64,000 nt of DNA from Atopsyche davidsoni (GCA_022113835.1 JAILWY010000021.1:9734001-9798000), one strand, 5' to 3'. Numbered from the stretch's first letter, positions 1-12,680 are shown. Made by a program: numbers and translations. Notes: generated from the sequence alone by a model not told the origin.

Positions 1-2640
1 ATTTTAGATAAAAACCACTCAAATACGTTTCACTTGTCAAAATGTAAAGTGTAACACATACACGCTTATTTGAAGTGGAATATTCGATTGTGATTTACAT
101 GGATTCTTGTGGGAGGTGTCATATATGTAATTCAAAGCCTCACGCCTGCTTCACTTTGCGATTGCATGCGTCAGTACAAATTGTTCAAAAAATGCGTTCA
201 GTCCGAGCGACGGCTGAAATTCGGTAGATTTTTTCTGTTGCACAGATTCCTGAAGCTTCTGTCTGAAATAACCGTTTCTGCGACACAGGAAGAGCCCTTT
301 TTGCGGTGCGTTTCCGCGAATGTTATTCCTGAACGTCTGGCCGCGCAGGTAGTCCCGTGGCCGATGCCCCGCGCCGCCAGTAGTCGCCCCGAGGACTCCG
401 CAATTCTATTTTCGTCCTCGACACGTGGTCTTCGGCGCTCCCGGGCCCCTCGCTAGTGATGCGCTCCATCGATTTTATTTGAAGTACCATTCAATTATTT
501 TCAATCACTTAATCGAATTGTTCTTTTTCAATGTTTTGATTGATGCTGTCTTAATTTTTTTTATTCAAAAATCTGATATTGATTTTTACAGGTTCCAGTT
601 AAATTTTTACGAATGTGTAACTTAGCGCGTTGTGCTTAAATCCCATAAATTCATTTGTTAATTTGATTCAATCGATTACCATAAATAAACGATACTGTCC
701 ATCACTAGTCCTGGCATTACAGATGGGTGTTTTTTTTGTGGTTTGAGCGGTGGTATTTATCGCTTTTAAAGCCACTTGAATTGTGACTTAATGCTGAGCT
801 CTTCCGCGAAGTGGAGCTCCGTGTTTGTGTTTATACAGTTTCTGAGTGACTTTTTTATACTAAGGCTGCCTGCACATGCTGCGTCACAACTGACAACCTA
901 ACGGTAACTGGCCAATATAGTCCTCTTTTGCGTTGTTTAAGAAGAGAAAATAAATGCTCTACTCTCTAGATTTGTGATTTTTTGGGTGTTAAGACTGCGT
1001 AGGAGTTTCTGTCTTTCGACGCTTCTATCTCGGCACTGGGATCATTTTAAAATAAAACACACATTTTACATCAAAATTGTTTTATTTTTTAAATAATTGT
1101 AGCGTAATACAAATTAATTTAATATCAAAACACCCAAGCATTGTAAATTAATTACGGCAAATTTTCGAGTCTCTAAAAGCTTTTGGTTGAAAATGTTTGA
1201 TTTCAACAACTAAATTAACAAGCAGACTACTCTGATATATGTTTGTACATATATTGCATCTCATAAAACATCCCCTTTGCGAGCAAATTGTAAATTTTAA
1301 AGAGTTAATAACTCCCATACACAAAACAAACCTGCACTCGCCGCCCACTTTATCTCAAAATTCATCACGATTATTTATCTCACCCCTGCGCGCGCACCCC
1401 TCGTCATCCCCCGGGCTGCGGTCAGCACCCTTGTCGGACTTTTTCAGAAATTCAAGTCCCTACCGTGTGATGGACCTTTCATTAATTAAATATTTAATCC
1501 GGCCTTTGTGTCGGCCGACGCAGCGCAACGCACGGCGCAGTTCTTTGATCTATCTCCTTTTGAGTTCAACTCCTGGTCTCAGCCGGTGGTAGTAGCGGCG
1601 ATAGAGATGTGGGTGTATTTAATGAGACAATGGTACATAGTCTGTATTTGGGGTCGCTGCCTATTAGCTACCGGTGATAACTCTATCCGAAATACGAATA
1701 CATTAGCATACTTCATAAACTCGAGTATTACTTATTACCCACCACGGAGTACGATATAAAGCATGTGGAAGTTCCACATACAATTATGTTAGTAATGAAA
1801 TAATATTTGAACTGATCGCAAGCATTATCCAAATTTGTAAGTATTCAATGCCTGTCTTCACTATCATCCATTTAAACATGTTAACATGCCATTATATATG
1901 ATTGAATGCAAATATATTTATTTCTTCGTACACTCAACATATGTACATTGCACCAAGTGAAATGTACGACCCTTTTGGGTACACGTCTCTTAATAGAGTT
2001 CCCGGAATGGCCTTTTGATACAAATGTGTGCCCGGTGCACCCTAGTAGCTCTCGGTGGACTTCTCATTTATTTAGCGTCACTCGATACGTCCCTACCGAG
2101 GCCATACTCATTGCATGTAATTAATCTCGCCGACACTTCGCGGCGGTATCGATTTTTCAAGAAGTCGTGACGCAACGTGAAACAAGAGTCGGATGGGCAT
2201 TTCCACTACTGGAAAACTGCCCAGACTTCCCGTATAAATTAAAACTTTACATAACACAAAATCGATACTTCCCGTGTATGACTTCGAGTCAGTACTTCTA
2301 GCAGTTCTGAGCTGCCAGTCAATCGATTGCTTTTTATTTAAATAATTAATATAACTAACTGGGGAGCGTTTAAATATTTAGGGTAAGTAAATTTTAAATG
2401 TGGTTCTGCAAACCGGACAAAAATCAATGATTTAGCAATGCATACTGTCTTTTGAATATTATTTTCTCATATAAACATTATTTATACAATAGACTATTAT
2501 GTAAGTTTTTAAATCACACTGAGAGTATATTCTTTATAATTTATTAACGTGCCTTAAAATAGGCTACAATAATATTTTGTAAATTTAAAAAAATATTATA
2601 AGAAGTCAATGTACGTTGTTATGAGTTGATTTGGTTTCTT
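1..2640. other. AT-rich noncoding stretch with two GC-rich islets
   Basis: No gene is supportable here. Open frames are short, overlap on both strands and match nothing I recognise. Two GC-rich islets stand out from AT-rich surroundings, at about 320-460 and 1375-1440. They have many CpG dinucleotides but no convincing pair of splice sites. The remainder is AT-rich unique-looking DNA with homopolymer runs. Intergenic or intronic origin cannot be decided. Confidence 0.6.
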
Positions 2641-2678
2641 AGATGTTGAATTTCAAGGTTTCAAGTTTTCAATACTCG

Positions 2679-2726
2679 GACGTTTCGGTTCCTGAAGAGG
2701 TCTTAGCACCGGGGACCAAAACGTGA
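2679..2726 (+). repeat. CTGAAGA-type hairpin motif
   Basis: The sequence reads ACGTTTCGGTTCC, then CTGAAGA, then a GGTC...GACC stem, then AAAACGT. The outer ACGTTT/AAACGT pair and the GGTTCC/GGGACC pair fold into one hairpin with about 11 of 13 arm bases matching. CTGAAGA followed by a stem and GAAA-like bases recurs elsewhere in this window. It resembles the core order of small hammerhead-type motifs found in Penelope-like retroelements, but that link is inference and the core is imperfect. Confidence 0.4.
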
Positions 2727-3140
2727 GAGTACCGAATGTTCATTTGTTAACCTCAGTACCATGGTTTTTTTAAAAATAATATCCGATTTATAACCAGTAA
2801 GATCGAGTGCGATCCTGCTGAAGTGAAAACCAGCTCACTGGCTGTCTTTGTCTTTTTGTGAGGAGAAGCTGCTATGGCAATCTCAATCTTGCATTGTACG
2901 AGCTGCTTACATCGCACCTACCGCCTTCTGTTCAGCTCCGGCATATATCTGTAACACAATACACTTAGCGCAATGCTGAAAATAAAATACAGAATCGTAT
3001 TTAATTTAACTTACAATGCCTCATTTATTTATTGCAAATGTAAAAAAGTTAACTTTTTTACTTTTGTTTTACAGAGAAAAAAATATGCGCTTCTCGGTTT
3101 TGGCAGTCGTTGTTTTTAGCTTTTTTACGTTCTTGAGAGT

Positions 3141-3253
3141 GGTGCTACATTATTTTTTGAGTCTTTCCTAATATATGGAGAGGCTAAATACCTGAAGACG
3201 GCCCCAGTACTGGGAACGAAACGATGGAAGCCTCAAAACACAATGTAGCACCC
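3141..3253 (+). repeat. Inverted-repeat element around a CTGAAGA...GAAACG core
   Basis: CTGAAGA is at 3192-3198. It is followed by a self-complementary CCCAGTACTGGG stem and by GAAACG at 3217-3222. This core sits between inverted arms: GGTGCTACATT... from 3141 and its near reverse complement ending ...AATGTAGCACC near 3253, about 28 bases each with roughly four mismatches. The same core-between-arms arrangement is seen at 18.3, 36.6 and 55.6 kb with different arm sequences. No protein is encoded. The 96-codon frame at 3224-3514 starts inside the right arm and looks accidental. Confidence 0.55.
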
Positions 3254-3259
3254 AAAAAA

Positions 3260-5320
3260 GAAAGAAATCTAATAAAAATTAAAGATTTCGTGGCATTTAA
3301 ACTCTTGTATCGTGCCAGTAAGCTCCTGTATACAAAAATTAAGTTGGTTCGTGTATATTTTAAATGCTTTATATTTCATGTCACAATAAAAGACTTTTAT
3401 TCAAAGTACACGATCAGGCCTTTTGAGAACCTAGTAAGTTTTTTTGTTGATGTTTGGATATCGCCCGTTATAAAGGTCGTGGGTTTTGTAATACTCTTGG
3501 CTCTAGTACATTGAATTTGTAATATTTTTGTTGAATATATTTAAAGTAATAATTATTATTGGATATCTTACACAATAATTTTTAACCGATTTATAAAAAA
3601 ATAAGTTAATATAAACAAATAATTATTTAAATATCAATCTTGTTTTTTAGAAACAGCATTTCAGTGCGACGCTTACTAATTAAGTAAATATTTAAATCTA
3701 TTTGAAATTACCCAAATCCATGCAATTTTTTTAATTGAGATTCATGGCTCCAACATTTCTTTAATTTAATCTGAGATTATGTATTTTACCCTATAAACTC
3801 TTCAAATGACATATAATTACACCAATCAATATAAGATTAATTAAAATTATATGTTGGCACATTTGGAAGTTCAACAATTCTTAGCCTGCCTATCACTAAA
3901 GCATTTGTTTAACGAGAAGATCAAAGATAGAATATTTTATAGTATATTTATTAATTAACTACAGATTGTATCTTCATTATTTCAAAGCAATTTAAATAGC
4001 TTAAATGAAACATAATCTCTTTCAATAAATACCTCACATTGAGACTTCCGTCGCATTGTAATAAAATTACGAAGAATATTCAAATTAAAATTATATGTAA
4101 ATAAATAACGATAAAAATCAATGACTGCAGCATCCTACAAGCGAGAACACAGGAAGTGTCCACGCCGTTTAGATATCGTTAAGGCGCGGACTCGGAAGAT
4201 TCCACAGCCAAATAAAGCCCAGCTCGTAAGCGTCAGCTGCCGTCCATACAATATCGTGAATTTACGACCGATCAGGTGGCACGTTTATTTCAATCAAACA
4301 ATCCGATTTGCTTCCATGGCTCGTAAAAAGCGTATTCGCCGCCACGAACCCCGCGCCGTAAACAAACTCGGGCTGTAAAAATTCCAAATTACCCGATCTC
4401 TATCAACTTCTCATTTTGTATTCAAAATTTCCGTACCGAAACTTCTCATACATTCTCCGTTAAACGTCGCCTTTTTATTTCCCAGCATTTGTCACCTGGA
4501 GCAGCTCGAACAAAATACCAATCCGAATGCCGCCGAGTTATTCTCTCTCTTACTTTTATTGCGGCGTTTCCAGTTAAAAAATGCCTCTACATACCGCCAG
4601 AAGTGGTATTTTCTTTCGCGGAATTCGTGGGTGAATTTGTTATCTGTACCGTGAAGGGGTGACACATATTACCTGTGTGTAAAATTTTATTGCAGTATTT
4701 ATTTTGTCCGTAATAAAAACTAACACCTCTCTTCTCTGCGCTCTGCCTGCGTTATTGCACTTTATTTGCTCGGATTATATTACTAAACGGATTTACTACT
4801 TTTACTGCGGCTTTTCTTTCATGTGCCTCTTTTTTGTTTCAGGATATTTTTCAGTCCATTTTTTCAGTTCATTGTAAATATAGTGAAATAAGTGAAATCC
4901 AAACTATCAACCCATCTTGTGTCTTTCATATTGACATTATAAAGCGTTTTATTTTGCTGAAATGAATCCCGAATATTTATGAATAAAATCAAATAAATTT
5001 ATTGCAACAAAAAAACATTATAATAAACTATCAAACACGTTTATATATAGGCAAATCATCAAAATCTGGAAAATATTTCATATAAATTTTCAATAAGTCT
5101 CCACTATTATTCCCTATTGCTAAATCACATCTTTAAAAAATCATTTACTACGCAAAAACCTATTATTTACAGATAAACACACTACAGGACAAACCCCATC
5201 ACAGGATAACTGTTGCTACATCCCATAGCCACTACTTTAGATAATTACATTACCCCATTAATATAAAAACCATTTGTTCACAAAAATTTGCAATTATATA
5301 TAATCCTTCACTTGTCAAGT
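3260..5320. other. AT-rich noncoding stretch
   Basis: Nothing is supportable as a gene. An 85-codon frame at 4121-4378 is rich in Arg/Lys and slightly GC-richer than its surroundings, but it lacks recognisable motifs and clear splice sites. The rest is low-complexity AT-rich sequence. Confidence 0.55.
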
Positions 5321-5332
5321 ACATTAAAATCA

Positions 5333-5505
5333 CTCTCTCTCTCTTTCCAACAACCTCTCCCTCTAACAATTGTTTACCTAATTGATTATTATTATATAAA
5401 ATCTCACTTTGTTTGATAATGCCAACGTAAAAGGTTGGCGAAACCGGTCACAAATAAAAACGAACACGTGGAAAATCACTCAAGTATTTTACTCAAAAAT
5501 ATATA
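5333..5505 (+). repeat. Interspersed repeat with TTGATAA-hairpin-GAAAC core (copy 1)
   Basis: It begins in a short CT microsatellite and a pyrimidine-rich block. It then carries TTGATAAT, a GCCAAC/GTTGGC stem and GAAACCGGTCAC at 5413-5451, followed by CACGTGGAAAATCACTCAAG. About 120 bases match the reverse strand of 32842-32957 at roughly 90 percent by eye. The distal part (from 5466) matches the arm of the fold-back at 18332-18423. No open frame is shared, so this is a non-coding mobile repeat. Resemblance to a hammerhead-like core is inference; the usual G after CTGAT is replaced by A. Confidence 0.6.
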
Positions 5506-5727
5506 AATTAATGCTCAAAAAAATTACTTTTGAATACATTTCAGATTTAATTCAAAACTAATATTGTAATGTTAAGATATAATTCGCCAAATTTATGTCT
5601 GATAAAAAATTCTTAGAATAAATTTTAACATACTCGTATATTACATAATACCACTGTAAGATATCCGAAGGTACTACCTATCAATATAAATCAACCTTTC
5701 CAAAGTACGCTTATTTTTTTCATTCAG

Positions 5728-5932
5728 CAAACCGGCCCGGTAGTTGGCTGAAATTTCAAAAAAAGCACGACAGGCATTCCCGACTTCCGCTTTTGATTAG
5801 TGTGACAGTGACGGACTGTCAGCCGTCTCTGACAAGTCCCGGGACTTTCTCCCGACCTTCTTGTTTCTGTCCCGAGGGCGCCCGAAGGCCTCCGAGAACC
5901 AGCTCGGAGCAATATCTCCTACATGGACGCAA
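5728..5932 (+). CDS. Possible internal exon, unknown product
   Basis: A good 3' splice-site pattern (TTATTTTTTTCATTCAG) precedes a GC-rich block that ends at CGCAAG|GTATAT. One frame stays open across all 205 bases (starting at the third base) and continues to a stop at 6047. The translation is rich in Ser, Pro and Arg and matches no family I know. The opposite strand is also open here, as often happens by chance in GC-rich DNA, and the donor is only fair. Treat it as a candidate exon or a conserved non-coding islet. Confidence 0.18.
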
Positions 5933-5939
5933 GGTATAT

Positions 5940-6540
5940 GATGAAAGCTTATTATGTGGACCTTTGTTTACGAGATTAATGTCTTTTTGTAGATTGTCAT
6001 GCTCGAGTGGCCTTTGTAAGAAATGTTCAGAAATCAATCTTCAATAAAAAAGGACTTCTGGGTTTTTCATGAACATGAATCTACCAGAAGTAGATGTTAT
6101 AAAATATTTTCAAAGATAAAATTTTATATTAAAATGCTTTTGCAGAAATATTATTCAATTCAAATTCAAAGATACTTTATTCAAGCGCTGAAAAATTGAT
6201 TTTCTACGAAATTTATCATTATAATACTATGACAGAAAAAAAATATTGATGCCATTGGAAATGTAAAAGTATAATGAAAGTAGTTTTTGGGCCAAAAACT
6301 TAATAGTTGCATATTATTTTGTAGATTTTTCAACGAAAATAGTTTTTATTATAATAAAAACGAAGAAATATAAAAAAAAATAAAACTACCCAAAAATATT
6401 CTACAAGCAAATCGGTTATTTCAAAAGTATTTATTAATCGCGTTTTCGTGTAAATTGCGATTACAGTGAGTCCGTAAATTTTAATGAAGCAATTAACTTA
6501 AAAAATATAGTAGACAGCGTCCAAATTATCGTGTGTGCGT
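5940..6540. other. AT-rich stretch with a LINE-tail-like segment
   Basis: No gene. At about 6153-6190 the sequence TTCAATTCAAATTCAAAG followed by a reversed AATAAAG resembles the reverse strand of the short repeated 3' tails of insect non-LTR retrotransposons. Only the tail-like piece is visible, with no reverse-transcriptase frame. Confidence 0.35.
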
Positions 6541-6580
6541 GCATTTCACTTAAATAACTTTCATTTTAGGTAAGTTGTTG
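6541..6580 (+). promoter_or_regulatory. Possible recursive splice site
   Basis: A 3' splice-site pattern, CTTTCATTTTAG, is joined directly to a consensus 5' splice site, GTAAGT, with the junction at 6569/6570. A zero-length AG|GT junction of this kind is the known form of ratcheting points that remove very long insect introns in steps. The upstream tract is only moderately pyrimidine-rich. No flanking exon is identified, so the call rests on motif shape alone. Confidence 0.3.
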
Positions 6581-6599
6581 TGTCAGTCAATCATACTCG

Positions 6600-8140
6600 A
6601 GTTAAAAAAGTGTCAGTTGACCTAAAAGTCGTTGCTTTGATTTCACAGTACATTTAAAACTTATACCAGCAGTGTTCAATCCATTGAATTTATTTGTAAA
6701 AATATATTGTATATAATTTTTTTTTTTTTTTTTCAGTAACACCTGATTATAGTCAGATAGCTAATACAAATGCTTTCGCTATCACTATAGTCCTATCACA
6801 CATTTCAAATTCGTCACATACAGTTGTTAACACGCTCCACACAAGTTCTGCGTTACAATGGAGATTCTGGCATACAAAGCTTCGTTTTGTGCGGATCCGT
6901 AAGCTCGCTGGATCCTGAAACCGGCAGAAGCGTTCCTGACTAGGGTAATATCCCTTTTATAGCATTCTTTGCTCCGTCCTATGTATCCCCTCACGGACCT
7001 TATTTATTACGGGTGATCCCTCGTAAAGTTAGGAACCCAATTAACTGACTCTTCGTAATTGAATGTCCAGAGTCCATTCAATAGATTGACAACAAGTGGA
7101 TTGAGAACGAGATGAGATACCATTATTATATTATGCAGCTGAATCCTTTTTATTTCCTTTTACTACTGAGAAGAAAGAGAAAATGACATTATTTAACGGG
7201 TACACGAATATCATTTAAGTGTAGTGCTATTAATTTGATTGTACGTTTTCATTACTTTACTCACTGAAATCAGGGAATCACAGAAGACTTGTAACAAAAA
7301 ATTTTTTTTATAAATTATTGTTAGCATAATTTTTTTATCGAGTTGAATTAAAAAAAATCATTAAACTTACCTAATTTATATAATTTGCAAGAGCTACATT
7401 TCATTAGTCGTTATGAGATAATCTCTCATCATAATCTCCGCAAAATTTTAATTATTAAAGATATTTATTAATTTTTCAATAGCTTTAGAGTGTTTTATCA
7501 AATAAACTTATCGTGTTTACTATAAATCTCTTGTGTTATCATTTTTTTTAAATTATCAAGGCCACGGTATTACTTAAAATTGTGAATTTTAATTTTTTAA
7601 TAAATGTTAAACATCAGCCTTTTTGGTTTTTCAACTGTGCAATAGCACGAGACATTAAAAATTACTACACAACACATCGAATACATATATTTTTTATTAT
7701 TTTCGCATATAACATTGAGAGTAATCCCAATTTTTTTAATCCCACCTGAGATAAATCGTTTATAGTTGGTGACACCTGGCGTTCAGGTGTGTCGCTCTAT
7801 ACGCGCACTGGTAGAACCTCATCGAAAGTCGAATCCTTTTGTTGTCGGACTGCGTTAGGCGGCGACATTTTTTTATTCTTGTTTGTCGGAATGTGGATTA
7901 CCTCGATTCTCGTTTACGTGTTCATTTACAGCTCGGGACCCTTTCAGCGCGCGTTTTATTCAGTAAACTGATAAAGAAGCTGTAAATGTATAGAGATCCG
8001 AGTTAATCGCCACTTTGTCCAGATGAACGTCATAAATGTATACAATGAAAATTATGTTAGTTGATTACTTGGAAGTTTCACCTACAAATGATTTAAGCTT
8101 AAATTATTATACTATTGAAAGTATCTCAGCTTCAAACGTA
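6600..8140. other. AT-rich noncoding stretch
   Basis: No supportable gene. A poly-T run lies at about 6718-6734 and several AT-rich low-complexity segments follow. The 60-codon frame at 7789-7971 has no recognisable features. Confidence 0.6.
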
Positions 8141-8147
8141 AATCATT

Positions 8148-8250
8148 TTGAAAAAAATGGGTTCTGGGGCCATCTTCAAGAATTTGATTATTGAAGTATC
8201 CCTGAAGATGGGCCCAGTACCAGGCTAAGTCGTAAACCCAAAGTTAAAAT
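8148..8250. repeat. Paired inverted CTGAAGA motifs with weak outer arms
   Basis: GGCCATCTTCAAG at 8169-8181 (reverse strand) faces CTGAAGATGGGCCCAGTACC at 8202-8221 (+ strand), so two related motifs point at each other. The degenerate continuation GTAAACCCAAAGTTAAAATG mirrors CATTTTG...TGGGTT at 8154-8164. It looks like a decayed copy of the core-between-arms repeats seen elsewhere in the window. Confidence 0.4.
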
Positions 8251-8259
8251 GCAGCAAAT

Positions 8260-9190
8260 TACCTAATAACAAAGTGAATTTTAACAACAACAGCTACTTA
8301 ACCTACAAATTAAAAAAATACTGAATGTACTGAATACTGAAAAATGATTTTTATAAAATGTATTTTGTTTTCTTAAAATATGTCTTAAATATAGCAAAAG
8401 TACTGATTGCCGAATCATTAAAACATCATTGGAGGACTATTAAGAGTAATCTTGTTTATCGACACTTTGTTATTATAAACAAATGCTTTCACATTCTCAC
8501 CAAAGTGTACATATAAAATTATAGGAAATTTATGGTAAACAAAATCCATGCTCACGTTTACATATCATTTTTATAAAATAACATGTAAAATAAAATTGCA
8601 ATATAAATACTTATTGAAATTTTATATTTGAATACGTTTTACGTTATAAATGTGTACCTACCCACTGCATGGAGTGCTACGTAGCCTCAACAAATTATAT
8701 GCAGCGACACGAGCGGCTATACCTACAAAGGTTCTTTGTCTTTGACCTCTACAGGTATGTCCGTGACAGTCTTCCCCTAATCACAAAATACAGCCTTTGG
8801 AAGCCAAGACCCTTGGGGGGTATTCCTGCTCTTGTGTACCTTGTAAGCCTGGTATTAATTATTACAACAACGTGTTTTGGCTAAATCCTAAATATCATGT
8901 ACAAGGATTTACAAATATGCTATTTTATTTTTAAAAAATGTAAGGTATATTTTATATAGAGAAATCGATAAGCTTACAAAATAACCAGACAAAAAATATA
9001 TTTTTAGTTTTGTATTTATAATACCAAGATCCCTGATGTTTTTTTGAATAATCTTGAGCAACGATAATTACTGAAATTTATATAATATATAATTCTCTTT
9101 TTTTTATAACATAATATGCAATTGGCAAGTGTTTTACTTGTCCTTAAGTATTTTTTAGTTGTTTTGATATATTTGAATATATCAGTATGG
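8260..9190. other. AT-rich stretch with a pyrimidine-tract AG|GTATGT junction
   Basis: No supportable gene. At 8754/8755 the sequence TTTGTCTTTGACCTCTACAG meets GTATGT, another abutting 3'/5' splice-site pattern, weaker than the ones at 6.57 and 34.37 kb. A 71-codon frame (8669-8884) crosses it without recognisable features. Confidence 0.4.
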
Positions 9191-9194
9191 GCAT

Positions 9195-9440
9195 AGTTTT
9201 ATTGCTACCTCGATGCTTGCTGTGTCCATGTGGGTTTATTACATAATGCGCAGGAGATTATCATTACTGTCACCTCCAAAAGTAATAATTACCACCATGG
9301 AATTTAATTTTATGGCAATAAATGAAGTGAATGATATATAAAAAAACATCTAATAGTTTTATTGCCACCTTGATGCTGCAGGCACTGTGGGCCTATCACA
9401 CAGTGACAATCTTGTGCGCTGGAGATTATCATTACTGTCA
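9195..9440. repeat. Two-copy direct repeat, period about 160 bp
   Basis: AGTTTTATTGCTACCTCGAT at 9195 and AGTTTTATTGCCACCTTGAT at 9355 start two diverged copies. Both contain GGAGATTATCATTACTGTCA (9250s and 9421). The second copy has about 20 extra bases including CACACAGTGACAATC. The spacer contains GGCAATAAATGAAGTGA, resembling a retrotransposon 3' tail. Unit identity and any wider family need a search. Confidence 0.55.
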
Positions 9441-9469
9441 TATCGTCACCCAGCACAAGAGTGATTCTC

Positions 9470-10470
9470 ATATGAAATATTTAACAGCCAACAAATAAAG
9501 ATACAGAAAAAATCAATTTATCACAGTTTTATGGCGGGCGTGGGAGGGTCCTCAGCTTTGGTGACTTGTAAGACATTTCAATACAATGGCTCGAGTTCAT
9601 TCTTCAATCCGGTATCGCCTCAATCTACACGAGCCTTATTTTTTACGCTCGAGTAATGCATGTAGGTCAAAAATTTATGACTCCGAGCGGTCGTGATTGT
9701 TAATGAAATTAAGATCGAATTTATTTTGAGTCTGTATTTGTGAATTTATTTATTTTTAACTCTCAGTATTAAATGCTCGTACCATTAAAAGGTTTTTTTT
9801 ATTAACAATGTGAGCTCATTCTATAAACTTATTATTATATCATGAGTATATTTTAATATGTAGATTACTTCTGCATGTATAACCGTAAAACAATTTCCTT
9901 ATATCATATTTTACACTTCTTTTTAATATACGTATATAATTATATTTATACCCCTTAATAAGTAATTTGAAAGCTAAATAATTCAAAATCTGAAAATCAA
10001 CGTATTTATTAAATAATGAGAGTATCTCACTTTGTTTCACAAAATAACTTCTGAACAAATTTGTACGTAATTGAAAAATATACGTGTACATATATATGAG
10101 TAAATACTTACGTAATTTTATTACGAACTTTAAACTTTGTAAAAGTAAAAGGAAAACATCTCGTGAACATTTGTTATCTCCTTTAACCCTCACGATTCGG
10201 GCCTCTCGGTTAGAAATGCTGCATACCTCCGAGCCTACCTGGTTTCTACGATTTAGTTACCCAACTAAACGTGTCGCTTATTTTTTTATTGTTTATTCTG
10301 GTATTGAGGTATATATGCCATTAAAAGTCACGAATTTTCAAACCAATAAAACAATAACGATTTTAATATACATGTGATCAAACAATGTAGAATACTTTCC
10401 TAAATGACAAGAAATTTATTGTTGAATAAGTAAAAATTAAAATATAATTATTTTGAATTTTTTTTCGTAA
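9470..10470. other. AT-rich noncoding stretch
   Basis: No supportable gene. Frames of 97-117 codons on both strands at 9840-10377 are AT-rich, overlap each other and carry no motif. Confidence 0.6.
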
Positions 10471-10474
10471 TCGG

Positions 10475-10645
10475 GTGCCTCTTCTCAGATGAGGTTGGCG
10501 ACCATCTCACTAAGCATAAATTTATGCTGAATAAGTGTTCATGGTTTTCGAAGAGGAAAATAGTGTAGTATGTCTCCGGGTCCTTCTACATTTCAGTTTT
10601 ATATTAGAAGAAAAAGTCTGCGTATTGTTGTTGCCCAATAGCATT
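10475..10645 (-). repeat. Interspersed repeat, copy 1, with a shared reverse-strand frame
   Basis: It matches 35925-36088 in the same orientation, sharing AGTGTTCATGGTTTTC, CGGGTCCTTCTACA, CAGTTTTATATT and AAAAGTCTG blocks. On the reverse strand both copies read the same peptide segment: TQTF, one residue, SNIKL, one residue, CRRTR. That suggests decay from a once-coding region, perhaps the 3' part of a retroelement. The family is not recognised. Confidence 0.5.
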
Positions 10646-10965
10646 ATTATATAATCCTTTCCTTGCAAAACTCTGGCGTTTAGATCTGATACACCTTCTC
10701 CAGAGCACATCCCTCCACAATCATTCCAAGTCCACTAATCCTTTTCACACGCTCTGGGTACAGAATGGCAGCCATGCACGAGCAACAGAATTGGGAGAGC
10801 GTGGAGGGTGGGAAATATTACAATAACCAGGAGTATTGTTTCAAATCCTGGCTGCACCCTAAAAAAAATAATTTATATATTTCGTCTGTATCATTAATCT
10901 AATAGCATGATTTCATTAAAGCGTATTTCAGTAAAAATTAAAATAAATACACTGTTGCTGTAGAT

Positions 10966-11359
10966 CAGTAGCTCCCAAACTCTTTTGGCACACGGACCCT
11001 TTTTCATAGTCAAAACTTGCCCACGGACCCCCTTTCATAGTCAAAACTTGCCTACGGACCCTGGGTGAAAAACTACATAAATTCATATTATAGACTAGTT
11101 GGTGCAAGTAGCGTTCCTGTATTAACCTACCTGACTCACCGCGATGCCTGTTATTACTTGTATTTTATGCACCTGTCTATATTTATATTTTACTTAGGAC
11201 GTAAAAATCGACTTCCATATTAATAAAAATGTGTCACAATTTGTTTATTTTATATTAAACCTTGCGCGGACCCCCTGACGTTGTTCAGGGACTCCCAAAT
11301 CGATTTTAATTTTCTAAAGACCCCCTGAATGATCCCAGGGACCACTTTGAGAACCACTG
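10966..11359. mobile_element. hAT-like MITE with 8-bp target duplication
   Basis: The left end reads CAGTAGCTCCCAAACTC and the reverse complement of the right end reads CAGTGGTTCTCAAAGTG. Inside the left end, CACGGACCC blocks are typical of insect and vertebrate hAT termini. The element is flanked on both sides by the identical octamer CTGTAGAT (10958-10965 and 11360-11367), the length hAT transposases produce. It is 394 bp long and has no transposase frame, so it is non-autonomous. A segment TTTCATAGTCAAAACTTGCC...ACGGACCC is duplicated in tandem near 11003-11060. Confidence 0.8.
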
Positions 11360-11399
11360 CTGTAGATCGCAATTTTGAAGATATTTCACAAAAACTTTC

Positions 11400-11560
11400 A
11401 GCAAATACGCAACGGTGTGTTTTCGTATGCAGGCGAAGTGGAAAGGCTTTTCTGGTCGGACAGGGTGCTCGCGCCCCGGGGGTGCTCGGAGGCTCTACCG
11501 CTATGCGAGCCACGTGTCCGAGCTCCGGCCCCGGCGTCTCGGTAAAAACGTCATAAATTA
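11400..11560. other. GC-rich islet
   Basis: A CpG-rich block of about 150 bases stands abruptly in AT-rich DNA. It could be read as an exon (TTTTCGTATGCAG before it, TCTCG|GTAAAA after it), but all three forward frames and the reverse strand are open, so reading frame gives no support. It may be a regulatory or conserved element, or a chance GC patch. Confidence 0.3.
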
Positions 11561-11745
11561 TTCACAGTTGATCTTTCCTCCACCCGAGAACAAAAAGACC
11601 GACCAATATGGCCGAATTCGCCAGCTATTTTGAATGACATTCGCAGCTCCCATAATAGTTCATTGATATACAAAGTAAATATTGGAAATACGGCAGCTTT
11701 ATATACCCGAGCTTGCGGCTAACTGCATTGTTCGGATTTTATGTG

Positions 11746-12009
11746 TAGGATGATTTCAATCGAGCTTTAAAGCCTTCGACCTTATATTTTTATAACCTCT
11801 GTTAGTATAAAAAAATTGCATATCGTTCGTGGTTACCCGTCTAGTCATGGTTGATATGACACTGCAAAGCACAGACGTTATGCTTATATTACTAGAATAT
11901 CCACTAATTATTTGGTTTATTTGGTAATGAGTGCATGTATTTTTTATGTTGAAAATATCAATGGAAATAACAGATTAAAGTTTTGCCATAAGTTTGAAAT
12001 CATCCTGTA
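11746..12009. mobile_element. Possible small TIR element
   Basis: TAGGATGATTTCAA at 11746 is mirrored by TTTGAAATCATCCTGTA at 11993-12009, giving a terminal inverted repeat of about 13 bases around roughly 240 bases of AT-rich, non-coding DNA with TA at the borders. The short arms make chance possible. Confidence 0.3.
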
Positions 12010-12019
12010 TAACAATCCA

Positions 12020-12680
12020 CTTATCTGGCGATAACAGAATGTCTACTTCGGAGTGATTTATATTCGAGCAAAAGGCTTTATATGTTTATCGATTTCACGC
12101 ACAGACTGCTTATTCCAAGCGTTTTGTATATTCCATCGAAATGCTCGTTTCTATATATTTTATGGCATTATTGCATTTAACATAATACAATAATTCATTA
12201 CTTATAATCTCTCAGTGGCATGGAGTGGATTTTATGAAGATCATGGTGTCCTGGGATTTTGGTGAAACATATCCACAGCAATATTTTAACTTTAAAATAA
12301 AATATGAAAATAATAATTATTCTACATTACACAATCATTAACAATAGAATATTTTTATGAACATGCAATTTATTTCAAATATAAATGCAGTTATGTATCA
12401 TTACCACGTACGATATTTTTAATATGAGTAACCTATGTGTAAAAAATCACACACAAACCAAAAGTTTTGCATAAATTTTGCTTTGAACCGATATAAAATG
12501 CAGGAGAATGTTTGCATAATTTTTCATGAAGATGTATCAGGTTACTCAAACGTTTGTGTGAAAGTGACGTCATTGGTGTTTTTATAAAATATGTTGTATT
12601 TAAAATGTCGTAAATGAAATACGCTACATTTGAAATTTATTTGAATGTGAATGTCATAATATTTTGACCAGTCTCGTCTA
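12020..12680. other. AT-rich noncoding stretch upstream of a possible first exon
   Basis: Nothing gene-like. It could hold promoter sequence for the candidate exon at 12818, but no TATA/initiator pair can be fixed with confidence. Confidence 0.4.
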